Of a DNA stretch of 17,241 nt, positions 1-7,190 are shown piece after piece. Under the pieces are notes generated by a model. It ran no database searches. It had not been told where the DNA came from and saw only the letters and a list, made by a program, of their open reading frames with translations. The position numbers and the translations under genes were made by a program. This DNA is from CAXTEJ01 sp964243295 (lineage in GTDB: Bacteria; Actinomycetota; Actinomycetes; Actinomycetales; Angustibacteraceae), in NCBI GenBank assembly GCA_964243295.1, contig CAXTEJ010000065.1, forward strand, positions 1 through 17,241, read 5' to 3'. Numbering within the stretch: position 1 is the stretch's first letter; every line of letters starts with the position of its first letter.

Positions 1-113
1 TGAACAACCTCGTCCTGCTCTGCGGCCACCACCACGACACCATCCACCACACCGGATGGACCGTGAAGATCACCGACGGCAGACCAAAGTTCACACCACC
101 CATGCGCACGTGA
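1..113 (+). CDS. HNH endonuclease, C-terminal end only (DUF222-type)
   Basis: The reading frame is open from base 3 to a TGA at 111-113 and gives 36 residues, beginning NNLVLLCGHHHDTIHHTGW. The N-L-V-L-L-C-x-x-H-H motif followed by H..GW is the end of an HNH nuclease domain, where the Cys and His residues belong to the zinc and metal site. In actinobacteria this ending is typical of proteins with an N-terminal DUF222 domain, which occur in many copies per genome. The start and most of the protein lie left of the window, so the DUF222 assignment is inference. Target and role are unknown. The next gene begins 246 bases later, so the two are probably not co-transcribed. Confidence 0.8.
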   Translation, partial: NNLVLLCGHHHDTIHHTGWTVKITDGRPKFTPPMRT

Positions 114-272
114 GCGCACCGAGCGCCGATGCCATGACCAGCGGAGCCCCACGGTTCGCCGAGGCCGCAGTGACTGCATCCCGACTCAGGTGGTCGACCC
201 GCGTACAGGCCGCCGAGGCTGAGCCGACGTGCGGGTTCAACGCCGGGGGCGACCATGCCCTCGACCGCCACC

Positions 273-344
273 GCTACGGCTACGGCGACGGCTACGGCTA
301 CGGCTACGGCTACGGCTACGGCTACGGCTACGGCTACGGCTACG
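273..344. repeat. GGCTAC hexanucleotide microsatellite, 12 units
   Basis: Twelve consecutive 6-base units (written as GCTACG from base 273) run to base 344. Only the third, GCGACG, deviates. The array ends 15 bases before the ATG of the DinB-like gene and fills the place where its ribosome binding site and promoter would lie. Read in one plus-strand frame it would encode alternating Tyr-Gly, but that frame begins inside the HNH tail and I do not regard it as a gene. The rest of the 114-359 gap shows nothing I can name. Confidence 0.95.
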
Positions 345-359
345 GCACGATGACCGCCC

Positions 360-953
360 ATGAGTGACGACGTGCCCGACGACAGGACGGTGCCGATGAC
401 CGGGGATGCTGCGCAGGTGACGGACGACGGGAGCGGGAGCGCGAACGGCCTCCGGCGCGGGATCACCGAACCGGCCCACCAGGGGGACGAGCGGACGACG
501 TTGCTCGGCTTCCTGCAGCGCCAGCGCGACCTGGTGGCGTGGAAGGTGCGAGACGCCGACGACGCGGCGCTCGAGGCGTCGTCCACGCCGACGGGCATGA
601 CGGCGCACGGGGTGGTGCGGCACCTGACGAACGTCGAGCGGTCGTGGGTCCGCGACGACTTCGCCGGCGAGACCGGGCTGGCCTACGACTGGAGCGACGA
701 CGACCCGGACGCCGAGTGGAAGGTGCGCGAGGGCACGCCGATCGCGACGGTGCTCAGCGCCTACGCCGCGGAGTCCGCGCTCTGCGACGCCGTCATCGCC
801 GGAGCACCCCTCGACCGAGTCTCGGTGCGCGACGGGTTCTCGCTGCGCTGGATCCTGCTGCACCTCGTCGAGGAGACCGGCCGCCACCTCGGCCACCTCG
901 ACCTGCTGCGTGAGCAGGCCGACGGCGTGACCGGCGAGGAGCCAGGGCACTGA
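360..953 (+). CDS. DinB superfamily protein (DUF664-like)
   Basis: This is a 197-residue protein with a four-helix DinB-like fold. The body starts near residue 43 (TLLGFLQRQRDLVAWKV). The putative metal ligands are H88 in GVVRHLTNVERSWV, and H176 and H179 in GRHLGHLDLLRE, a hallmark ending of DUF664 and mycothiol-dependent DinB enzymes. Some family members are thiol (mycothiol or bacillithiol) transferases or isomerases; the substrate here is unknown. The first 40 residues are polar and poorly conserved in character. The start is uncertain: ATG at 360 has only the microsatellite upstream and no visible ribosome binding site, whereas ATG at 396 is preceded by AGGACGG and still covers the domain. 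It converges with lpdA. Family assignment is fairly sure; function is not. Confidence 0.82.
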   Translation: MSDDVPDDRTVPMTGDAAQVTDDGSGSANGLRRGITEPAHQGDERTTLLGFLQRQRDLVAWKVRDADDAALEASSTPTGMTAHGVVRHLTNVERSWVRDDFAGETGLAYDWSDDDPDAEWKVREGTPIATVLSAYAAESALCDAVIAGAPLDRVSVRDGFSLRWILLHLVEETGRHLGHLDLLREQADGVTGEEPGH

Positions 954-1032
954 TGGCCGGCCAACCGCAACAGCCCGGGTGGAGCGGCCCGACGGGTGCG
1001 CTCATCAACGAGGCAGCCCGACCTGAGAACCG

Positions 1033-2436
1033 CTACGCCCGGGTGTGCAGCCGGCGTGCCGCCTCGGCGATGGAGCCGGACATCGACGGGTAGACGGTGA
1101 ACGCGCCCGACACCTGGTCGACCGTCAGCTTGGTCTGCACCGCGAGCGCGACCGGGAAGATCAGCTCGCTGGCCCGGGGCGCGACGACGACGCCGCCCAT
1201 GATGATGCCGGTGCCGGCGCGGCAGAACAGCTTCACGAAGCCGTCGTGCACGTTCTGCATCTTGGCGCGCGCGTTGGTGGCCAGGGGCAGCATGACCGCC
1301 TCGGCGGCGATGCCCGCGTCGGCGAGCGCCTGCTGCGACCAGCCGACGGTCGCGATCTCGGGGTCGGTGAAGATGTTGGCCGCGACGGCCTTGAGGTTCA
1401 GCGGCTGCACCGCGTCACCGAGCGCGTGCCACATCGCGATGCGCCCCTGCATGGCGGCGACCGAGGCCAGCGGCAGGACGCCGGTGCAGTCGCCGGCCGC
1501 GTAGACGCCGCGTGCCGACGTCCGGGAGACGCCGTCGACCTCGACGTGGCCCGACGGGGACAGGCTCACGCCCGACTCCTCCAGGCCGAGGCCGGCGGTG
1601 TTGGGCACCGAACCGACCGCCATGATGCAGTGGCTGCCCTCGACCGTGCGGCCGTCCGCCAGGCGCACGAGCACGCCGTCCGGCGTCCGCTCGACGGCCT
1701 CGGCGCGTGAGCGGTTGAGGACGCTCATGCCGCGGCGGCGGAAGACGTCCTCGATGACGCGGGCGGCGTCGGCGTCCTCGCCGGGCAGCACGCGGTCGCG
1801 CGAGCTGACGAGCGTGACGGCGCAACCGAGGCCGAGGTAGGCGTGCGCCAGCTCGGCGCCGGTGACACCCGACCCCACGACGACGAGGTGCTCGGGCAGC
1901 GCGGGCAGGTCGTAGACCTGCTGCCAGGTGAGGATGCGCTCGCCGTCGGGCCTGGCCGTCGCCAGCTCGCGCGGGCGCGCGCCGGTGCTGATCAGCACGA
2001 TGTCGGCCGCGACCTCCTCGGTGCCTCCGTCGACGAGGTCGGCGACCACCCGCTGCGGTCCGTCGAGGCAGCCGGTGCCGCGCAGCACCCGCACACCGGC
2101 GCGCTCGACGTTGGCGGTGATGTCGTCGCTCTGCGCGAGCGCGAGGCTCTTGACCCGGTCGTTCACCGCGGGCAGGTCGGCCACGGCGACCTCGCCGGAC
2201 CGCTGAGCGCCGGGGAAGCGGACGCCGAGGCCGGCCGCCGCGCTGAAGCGGCTCATGAAGTCGCTGGTCGAGATGAGCGTCTTGCTGGGAACGCAGTCGG
2301 TCAGGACCGCCGAGCCACCGAGCCCGTCGCGGTCGACGACGGTGACCTCCGCGCCGAGCTGGGCGGCCACGAGCGCGCTCTCGTAGCCGCCGGGACCTGC
2401 CCCGACGACGACCACGCGCTGCGCTGACGTACCCAC
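1033..2436 (-). CDS. lpdA: NAD(P)H-quinone dehydrogenase, LpdA-type flavoprotein disulfide reductase homologue
   Basis: This 467-residue protein has an N-terminal FAD-binding GAGPGG motif (residues 12-17), a second Rossmann motif in VVVGSGVTGAELA, and the late FAD motif YAAGDCTG. It belongs to the two-dinucleotide flavoprotein family but lacks the disulfide chemistry. The usual active-site pair GGTCxxxxC is GGSAVLTDC, so the first cysteine is Ala43 and only C48 remains. The usual C-terminal HPTxSE is YPSMSG (Y449, G454), so the His-Glu dyad is also missing. The same losses characterise M. tuberculosis LpdA (Rv3303c), which reduces quinones with NAD(P)H and is not a lipoamide dehydrogenase. 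The GTG start at 2436 follows a CACGAT box by 6 bases; longer in-frame extensions look like shadow coding. It is divergent from the next gene. Confidence 0.92.
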   Translation of the reverse strand: MGTSAQRVVVVGAGPGGYESALVAAQLGAEVTVVDRDGLGGSAVLTDCVPSKTLISTSDFMSRFSAAAGLGVRFPGAQRSGEVAVADLPAVNDRVKSLALAQSDDITANVERAGVRVLRGTGCLDGPQRVVADLVDGGTEEVAADIVLISTGARPRELATARPDGERILTWQQVYDLPALPEHLVVVGSGVTGAELAHAYLGLGCAVTLVSSRDRVLPGEDADAARVIEDVFRRRGMSVLNRSRAEAVERTPDGVLVRLADGRTVEGSHCIMAVGSVPNTAGLGLEESGVSLSPSGHVEVDGVSRTSARGVYAAGDCTGVLPLASVAAMQGRIAMWHALGDAVQPLNLKAVAANIFTDPEIATVGWSQQALADAGIAAEAVMLPLATNARAKMQNVHDGFVKLFCRAGTGIIMGGVVVAPRASELIFPVALAVQTKLTVDQVSGAFTVYPSMSGSIAEAARRLHTRA

Positions 2437-2442
2437 CGCTCC

Positions 2443-2448
2443 ATCGTG
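2443..2448 (-). promoter_or_regulatory. Leaderless -10 box for lpdA
   Basis: On the minus strand CACGAT lies 6 bases before the GTG start of lpdA. This is the distance expected if transcription starts at the start codon. The nearby GGAG is only 2 bases from GTG, too close to serve as a ribosome binding site. No clear -35 is visible. Confidence 0.45.
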
Positions 2449-2538
2449 CCACGCGGCGTCAGACCGACCGGGCGCCACGGAGCGAACCGGCCGCGCCGCA
2501 GACGCGACCTGTGCGCACCGGGTGGCGCACGTCACCCC

Positions 2539-2544
2539 TAGCCT
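2539..2544 (+). promoter_or_regulatory. Leaderless -10 box for the gamma-glutamylcyclotransferase-like gene
   Basis: TAGCCT matches TAnnnT and ends 6 bases before the ATG at 2551. There is no Shine-Dalgarno sequence, so the mRNA probably begins at or beside the ATG. The preceding TCACCCC recurs before a second TAGCCT at 3100. Confidence 0.6.
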
Positions 2545-2550
2545 GACCCC

Positions 2551-3027
2551 ATGGCCCTGTACGCCGCCTACGGCAGCAACCTCGACAGCGCCCAGATGCT
2601 CCGCCGGGCACCCCACTCGCCGCTGCGCGGCACGGGGTGGCTGGCCGGCTGGCGGCTCACCTTCGGTGGCGAGGACATCGGCTGGGAGGGTTCGCTCGCG
2701 ACCGTCGTCGAGACCGGCGCCGTGGCCGACGACCCGAACGGTGACAGCGTCTACGTCGCCCTCTACGACCTCACCCCCGCCGACGAGGCCGCGCTCGACG
2801 ACTGGGAGGGCCTCGGCATCGGGCTCTACCGCAAGATCCGCGTGCGCGCCCACACCCTGGACGGCGAGGTGCTGGCCTGGGTCTACGTCCTCGACGGCTA
2901 CGAGGGTGGGCTGCCGTCCGCCCGATACCTGGGCCAGCTGGCCGAGGCCGCCGAGGCCGCCGGCGCACCGGACGACTACGTCCTGGCGCTGCGCCGCCGG
3001 CCGTGCCGCAGCGTCGGGCCCGCCTGA
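2551..3027 (+). CDS. Gamma-glutamylcyclotransferase-like (AIG2/GGCT fold) protein
   Basis: This 158-residue single-domain protein opens with MALYAAYGSNL. The YGSNL loop (residues 7-11) binds the gamma-glutamyl group in this family, and the expected catalytic acid is probably E86 in LDDWEG, followed by the typical Y-R-K-I-x-V strand. Family enzymes release 5-oxoproline from gamma-glutamyl amines or peptides. Actinobacteria use mycothiol rather than glutathione, so the natural substrate is an open question. The length is normal for the family. The gene is divergent from lpdA, an arrangement that also resembles Rv3303c/Rv3304 in M. tuberculosis (from memory), and is followed by a strong hairpin that probably ends its transcript. 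Confidence 0.85.
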   Translation: MALYAAYGSNLDSAQMLRRAPHSPLRGTGWLAGWRLTFGGEDIGWEGSLATVVETGAVADDPNGDSVYVALYDLTPADEAALDDWEGLGIGLYRKIRVRAHTLDGEVLAWVYVLDGYEGGLPSARYLGQLAEAAEAAGAPDDYVLALRRRPCRSVGPA

Positions 3028-3034
3028 GCACCGG

Positions 3035-3058
3035 GCGCGGCGTCCGCGACGTCCGCGC
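3035..3058 (+). terminator. GC-rich hairpin after the cyclotransferase-like gene
   Basis: GCGCGGCGTC (3035-3044) pairs with GACG plus CCGCGC (3048-3058) around a CGC loop, giving 10 pairs and one bulged T. It starts 7 bases after the stop codon. There is no T tract, as is common for terminator-like hairpins in high-GC actinobacteria. Confidence 0.5.
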
Positions 3059-3099
3059 GCAACACCCGAGGACCACGTGCGACACCAGGAGTTCACCCG

Positions 3100-3105
3100 T
3101 AGCCT
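3100..3105 (+). promoter_or_regulatory. Candidate -10 box for the ABC importer operon
   Basis: TAGCCT lies about 95 bases before the GTG of the lipoprotein gene, preceded by TCACCCG, nearly the same as the sequence before the TAGCCT at 2539. A TTGGCA at 3114-3119 is another possible promoter element, but its best partner, TACCGC at 3140, is 20 bases away. I see no known riboswitch consensus in the leader. Confidence 0.3.
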
Positions 3106-3199
3106 CGTGGGCGTTGGCAGTGGTCGCGGTGCACGCGGCTACCGCCCGCGCAGTGCAGCGGCGGCCTGGTGCCACCGCGCATTCTCTCTGGAGGTTCTC

Positions 3200-4330
3200 G
3201 TGCGCAGCTCCACCCAGCGCGGCGCCCTCGCCGCTGCGGTCATGTCAGTCGTGCTGCTCGGCGCGGCCTGCGCCCCGCCGGAGGACGAGCCCAGCGGCGA
3301 TGCCGCCAAGGCGGCGACCGCGACCAGCGCCCAGGCCCTCGGTGGCATGGAGGCCCTCGTCACCGCAGCCAAGCAGGAGGGGCAGCTCAACGTCATCGCG
3401 CTGCCCCCGGACTGGGCGAACTACGGCGAGGTGATCTCCGCCTTCAAGGCCAAGTACGGCATCACGGTCAACTCCGCGCAGCCCGACGCCAACAGCCAGG
3501 ACGAGATCAACGCGGCCAAGCAGCTCAGGGGCCAGAGCAAGGCGCCCGACGTCTTCGACCTCGGCCAGGCCGTGGCGACCGCCAACACCGCGATGTTCGC
3601 GCCGTACAAGGTGTCCACGTTCGACCAGGTGCCCGCCGCCCTCAAGGACCCGAACGGCCTGTACGTCAACGACTACGGCGGCTACATGTCGATCGGGTAC
3701 GACGCGTCGAAGGTGCCCGCACCGACGTCGGTCGAGGACCTGCTCAAGCCCGCCTACAAGGGCAAGGTCGCCCTCAACGGCGACCCGACGCAGGCCGGTG
3801 CGGCGTTCGCGGGCGTCACGATGGTCGCGCTCGGTACCGGCGGCTCGGCCGACGACATCAGCAAGGGCGTCGAGTTCTTCAGCTCGCTGAAGAAGGCCGG
3901 CAACTTCATTCCCGTCGACCCGACGCCCGCGACGGTCGCGTCGGGCCAGACACCGGTCGTCATCGACTGGGACTACCTCAACGTCGGCCAGGGCACCACC
4001 CTCAAGGGCAAGGTCGACTGGAGGACGGTCGTGCCGGAGAACGCCGTGGTCGGTGGCTACTACGTGCAGGCCATCAACAAGGACGCGCCGCACCCCGCCG
4101 CGGCGCGGCTGTGGCAGGAGTTCCTCTACTCGGACGAAGGCCAGAACCTCTGGCTCAAGGGCGGCGCCCGACCCGTGCGCCAGGACGCCATGGAGAAGGC
4201 CGGCACCATCGACCAGGCGGCGTTCAAGGCGCTGCCCGCGGTCAGCGGCGAGCCGGTCTTCCTGTCCCAGGAGCAGAGCGACAAGGCGAAGGAGTACCTC
4301 ACCGCCAACTGGCGCAAGGCCATCGGGTGA
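3200..4330 (+). CDS. ABC transporter substrate-binding lipoprotein
   Basis: This 376-residue exported lipoprotein has a signal peptide in residues 1-23 and a lipobox LLGAAC with the lipidated cysteine at C24. The mature part is a periplasmic-binding-protein-type fold (extracellular solute-binding family 1/6). The opening 'MEALVTAAKQEGQLNVIAL' is typical of the iron, phosphonate and polyamine type of binding protein, as are the SVEDLLKPAYKGKVAL segment and the hinge-proximal GGYYVQAI. The GTG start is fixed by GGAGG at 3190-3194, 5 bases upstream. The stop overlaps the permease start (GTGA), so the gene is the first of a four-gene operon. The substrate cannot be read from the sequence: ferric iron, polyamine and aminoalkylphosphonate systems share this architecture. 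Confidence 0.9.
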   Translation: MRSSTQRGALAAAVMSVVLLGAACAPPEDEPSGDAAKAATATSAQALGGMEALVTAAKQEGQLNVIALPPDWANYGEVISAFKAKYGITVNSAQPDANSQDEINAAKQLRGQSKAPDVFDLGQAVATANTAMFAPYKVSTFDQVPAALKDPNGLYVNDYGGYMSIGYDASKVPAPTSVEDLLKPAYKGKVALNGDPTQAGAAFAGVTMVALGTGGSADDISKGVEFFSSLKKAGNFIPVDPTPATVASGQTPVVIDWDYLNVGQGTTLKGKVDWRTVVPENAVVGGYYVQAINKDAPHPAAARLWQEFLYSDEGQNLWLKGGARPVRQDAMEKAGTIDQAAFKALPAVSGEPVFLSQEQSDKAKEYLTANWRKAIG

Positions 4331-5274
4331 CCGACGTCGCCGCGGGCCACCCCGCCGCCTCGCGGCGCGGTGGCCCGCGCGACGCGGTCGCTGAGGCCGC
4401 GCGCGACGCGACGCCGGGCCCACGAGCGGGCCGGCGCCGCGTCGGCGGCTCGTGGCTCGGCGTCACGCCGTTCCTCGGCTTCCTCGGCCTGTTCCTGGTG
4501 CTGCCCACGCTCGTCGTGGTCGTCGGCGCCTTCCTGGACGAGCAGTACCGGCCCACCCTCGCGAACGTCCGCGCGCTCACCGACGGCTACGTGATCGACG
4601 CGCTGCTCGCCACCGTCGGGCTGTCCGCTGCCACGGCGGCCGTCGGCGCCGTGGTCGGTGCGCTCGTCTCCTACGCGATCGTCACGGGCCGGCCCGACGG
4701 GCTGCTGCGCCGGGCGATGACGGCCATCTGCGGTGTGCTCGCCCAGTTCGGCGGCGTCACGCTGGCGTTCGCCTTCGTCGCCACCATCGGCATGGAGGGG
4801 TTCCTCACGCGGTTCCTCGCCGACGGCGGCGTCACGGTGCCGGGCGACCTGCTCTACCGCCTCAGCGGGCTCGGGCTGGTCTACACCTACTTCCAGATCC
4901 CGCTGATGGTCATCGTCTTCCTCCCCGCCCTGGACGGCGTGCGACCGCAGTGGCGCGAGGCGACCGAGACCCTGGGCGGCAGCACCTGGCAGTACTGGCG
5001 CCACGTCGGCGGCCCGCTGCTGCTGCCGCCGTTCCTCGGCTCGGCGCTGCTGCTGTTCGCCAACGCGTTCGCCGCCTACGCCACGGCCGCCGCGCTCGTC
5101 AGCCAGGGCTCGCCGATCCTCCCGCTCGTGGTCCGCGCGACGCTGACCAGCGAGGTGGTGCTGGGGCAGGCCAACTTCGGCAAGGCCCTGGCGCTGCTCA
5201 TGGTCGTCGTGGTCGCGGTCGTCATGACCGGCTACGCGCTGCTGCAGCGGCGCACGTCTCGGTGGAGTGCCTGA
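4327..5274 (+). CDS. ABC transporter permease (PotB-like)
   Basis: This 315-residue inner-membrane permease has a basic cytoplasmic N-terminus of about 40 residues, then six or so hydrophobic segments starting with TPFLGFLGLFLVLPTLVVVV. The EAA loop that docks on the ATPase is EATETLGGS...GGPLLLPP, beginning at E211. The start GTG at 4327 overlaps the lipoprotein stop by three bases, the usual sign of translational coupling. Its own TGA overlaps the next ATG (TGATG). Sequence style is that of the polyamine/iron/sulfate permease family. It forms a heterodimer with the following permease. Confidence 0.9.
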   Translation: MTDVAAGHPAASRRGGPRDAVAEAARDATPGPRAGRRRVGGSWLGVTPFLGFLGLFLVLPTLVVVVGAFLDEQYRPTLANVRALTDGYVIDALLATVGLSAATAAVGAVVGALVSYAIVTGRPDGLLRRAMTAICGVLAQFGGVTLAFAFVATIGMEGFLTRFLADGGVTVPGDLLYRLSGLGLVYTYFQIPLMVIVFLPALDGVRPQWREATETLGGSTWQYWRHVGGPLLLPPFLGSALLLFANAFAAYATAAALVSQGSPILPLVVRATLTSEVVLGQANFGKALALLMVVVVAVVMTGYALLQRRTSRWSA

Positions 5275-6119
5275 TGGCCGGGCTGCAGCGGGCTCGCGCC
5301 CGGCGCCGGGCCACGTTCCGGCGGGTCGTCGTCCTGATCGTGAGCCTCTTCTTCGCCCTGCCGCTCATCGGCATGCTCGAGTTCACGACCCGCGGCGCGG
5401 GCGGCGACGGTCGCTCGCTCACCACCTGGCGCTCGGTCGCCGACCTGCCCGCGATGCGCACCGACTACCCCGAGCTGTGGAGCGGGCTGAAGTCCTCGGC
5501 CGTCCTGGTGCTGCTGACCGTCGTGATCATGCTGGTGCTGCTCGTGCCGACGATGACGTGGGTGCGGCTGCGGCTGCCCGGGCTCCGGCGTCCGATCGAG
5601 TTCCTGTGCCTGCTGCCGCTGACGCTGCCGGCCATCGTGCTCGTCGTGGGCCTCGCGCCCGTCTACGCGTGGGTCACGTACCTGCTCGGCGACTCCTCGG
5701 CGTGGCTGTGCTTCGCCTACGTCGTCCTCGTCCTCCCCTACAGCTACCGCGCGCTGGACGCCGGCCTGTCGGGCATCGACGTCCGCACGCTGTCGGAGGC
5801 CGCCCGCTCGCTCGGCGCGGGCTGGGGGACGGTCATGCTGCGTGTGATCCTGCCCAACGTGCGCACCGCGGTGCTGTCAGCCGCCTTCCTCACCGTCGCG
5901 CTGGTGCTCGGCGAGTTCACCATCGCCTCGCTGCTCAACCGCGACAACCTGCAGGTCGGCATCAACCTGCTCGGCAAGCGCGACTCCCAGGTGGCCGTCG
6001 CGGTGTCGTTCGCCGCGCTGGTGCTGGCGTTCGCGCTGCTGATGGTGCTCTCACTGGCCGGACGGCGTCCGCGCACAGCCCCGCTGAGCACTGCCCCGCT
6101 GAGCAAGGAGCCCGCATGA
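5274..6119 (+). CDS. ABC transporter permease (PotC-like)
   Basis: This 281-residue second permease has a hydrophobic segment from about residue 20 (VVVLIVSLFFALPLIGML) and several more to near residue 265. The EAA loop is EAARSLGAGWGTVMLRVILP, starting at E175. The ATG at 5274 overlaps the upstream stop and has GGTGGAG six bases before it. The tail carries a 15-base direct duplication (GCCCCGCTGAGCA at 6078 and 6093), read as TAPLS twice, next to the ribosome binding site of the ATPase gene. The stop overlaps the ATPase ATG (ATGA). Confidence 0.9.
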   Translation: MAGLQRARARRRATFRRVVVLIVSLFFALPLIGMLEFTTRGAGGDGRSLTTWRSVADLPAMRTDYPELWSGLKSSAVLVLLTVVIMLVLLVPTMTWVRLRLPGLRRPIEFLCLLPLTLPAIVLVVGLAPVYAWVTYLLGDSSAWLCFAYVVLVLPYSYRALDAGLSGIDVRTLSEAARSLGAGWGTVMLRVILPNVRTAVLSAAFLTVALVLGEFTIASLLNRDNLQVGINLLGKRDSQVAVAVSFAALVLAFALLMVLSLAGRRPRTAPLSTAPLSKEPA

Positions 6120-7177
6120 CCGCCACCACGACGCGCGCCGGAGTCTCGGTCGCCATGCAGGGCATGCACCGCCACTACGGTGACGTGCACGCCCTGGACG
6201 GCCTCGACCTCGAGCTGGCGCCCGGCGAGCTCGTCGCGCTGCTCGGCCCCTCGGGCTGCGGCAAGACCACGGCGCTGCGGCTGCTGGCGGGCCTGGAGGA
6301 CTCGGACGCCGGACGCGTCGTCGTCGACGGCCGCGACCTCACGCAGGTGCCGGCCAGCAAGCGCGACATGGGCATGGTGTTCCAGGCCTACTCGCTGTTC
6401 CCGCACATGACGGCCCGCGAAAACGTCGCCTTCGGCCTGCGGCTGCGCGGCGTCGGGGCCGCCGAGCGCCGCACCCGCGCCGGCGACATGCTCGACCTCG
6501 TCGGCCTCGGCACCCAGGCCGACCGCTACGCCCACCAGATGTCGGGCGGGCAGCAGCAGCGCGTCGCCCTGGCCCGCGCGCTCGCGATCCGGCCGACGGT
6601 GCTGCTGCTCGACGAGCCGCTGTCGGCCCTCGACGCCAAGGTGCGGGTGCAGCTGCGCGAGGAGATCCGGCGCATCCAGCTCGAGGTCGGCGCCACCACG
6701 CTGTTCGTCACCCACGACCAGGAGGAGGCGCTCGCCGTCGCCGACCGCGTCGGCGTCATGCGCAGCGGCCGCCTCGAGCAGCTGGACGCCCCCGACGAGG
6801 TCTACGCCCGCCCGACCACGCCCTTCGTCGCCGAGTTCGTCGGGCTCACCAACCGGCTGGACGGCGACGCCGCAGGGGGCGTCGCCCGGGTGCTGGGGGC
6901 CGACGTGCCGCTGCTGCCGGGCTCGCCGACGTCCGGGCCGGTGACGGTGCTGGTGCGTCCCGAGCAGGTGCACCTCACGCCCGCCGAGGCCGGTGCCGGC
7001 GAGGTCGTCACCGCGAGCTTCCTGGGGTCGACCGGGCGGGTGCAGGTGCGCACGCCGCAGGGCGGGATCGTCACCTCGCAGGTCGCGACGGGCGACCTCG
7101 CGCGGCTGCGGGCCGGCGACCGCGTCGAGGTGTCGGTGCGCCCGGTGCCGGCACTCGCCGTCGCTCGCGACGGCTGA
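6116..7177 (+). CDS. ABC transporter ATP-binding protein (PotA/FbpC-like)
   Basis: This 353-residue ATPase powers the importer above. Walker A is GPSGCGKTT (44-52), the signature is MSGGQQQR (from 142), Walker B is LLLDEP (163-168) and the switch His is in VTHDQEE (H200). A C-terminal regulatory TOBE-type domain starts near residue 270 and includes VLVRPEQVHL and a final V-x-V-x-V strand. This layout is that of the PotA/FbpC/UgpC class. ATG at 6116 has AAGGAG five bases upstream. It is the last gene of the operon and converges with the chorismate mutase gene, only 4 bases away, with a small hairpin at the junction. Confidence 0.93.
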   Translation: MTATTTRAGVSVAMQGMHRHYGDVHALDGLDLELAPGELVALLGPSGCGKTTALRLLAGLEDSDAGRVVVDGRDLTQVPASKRDMGMVFQAYSLFPHMTARENVAFGLRLRGVGAAERRTRAGDMLDLVGLGTQADRYAHQMSGGQQQRVALARALAIRPTVLLLDEPLSALDAKVRVQLREEIRRIQLEVGATTLFVTHDQEEALAVADRVGVMRSGRLEQLDAPDEVYARPTTPFVAEFVGLTNRLDGDAAGGVARVLGADVPLLPGSPTSGPVTVLVRPEQVHLTPAEAGAGEVVTASFLGSTGRVQVRTPQGGIVTSQVATGDLARLRAGDRVEVSVRPVPALAVARDG

Positions 7178-7190
7178 GCGCCTAGCGCTC
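7176..7190. terminator. Small symmetric hairpin between converging genes
   Basis: GAGCGC (7176-7181) and GCGCTC (7185-7190) form a perfect 6-bp stem around CTA, which is the stop codon of the minus-strand gene. The stem overlaps the TGA of the ATPase gene. It could end transcription from both sides, but it is short and has no T tract. Confidence 0.3.

Noticed and set aside
56..367. Plus-strand open frame ending in a long Tyr-Gly repeat
   Set aside because: It begins inside the HNH tail, has no ribosome binding site or promoter, and its composition is explained by the GGCTAC microsatellite. It also overlaps the start of the DinB-like gene.
953..1093. 46-codon frame starting in a TGATG overlap with the DinB-like gene stop
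   Set aside because: More than a third lies antisense to the end of lpdA, no motif is seen, and the ATG overlap can arise by chance. A short coupled gene cannot be fully excluded.
2437..3096. Long N-terminal extension of the lpdA frame on the minus strand
   Set aside because: It is antisense to the cyclotransferase-like gene, which has clear family motifs, and flavoproteins of this type begin just before the first FAD-binding GxGxxG motif.
3106..3199. Possible riboswitch in the leader of the ABC importer operon
   Set aside because: No thiamine, cobalamin, molybdenum or other consensus element that I know can be found; only short GC hairpins are present.
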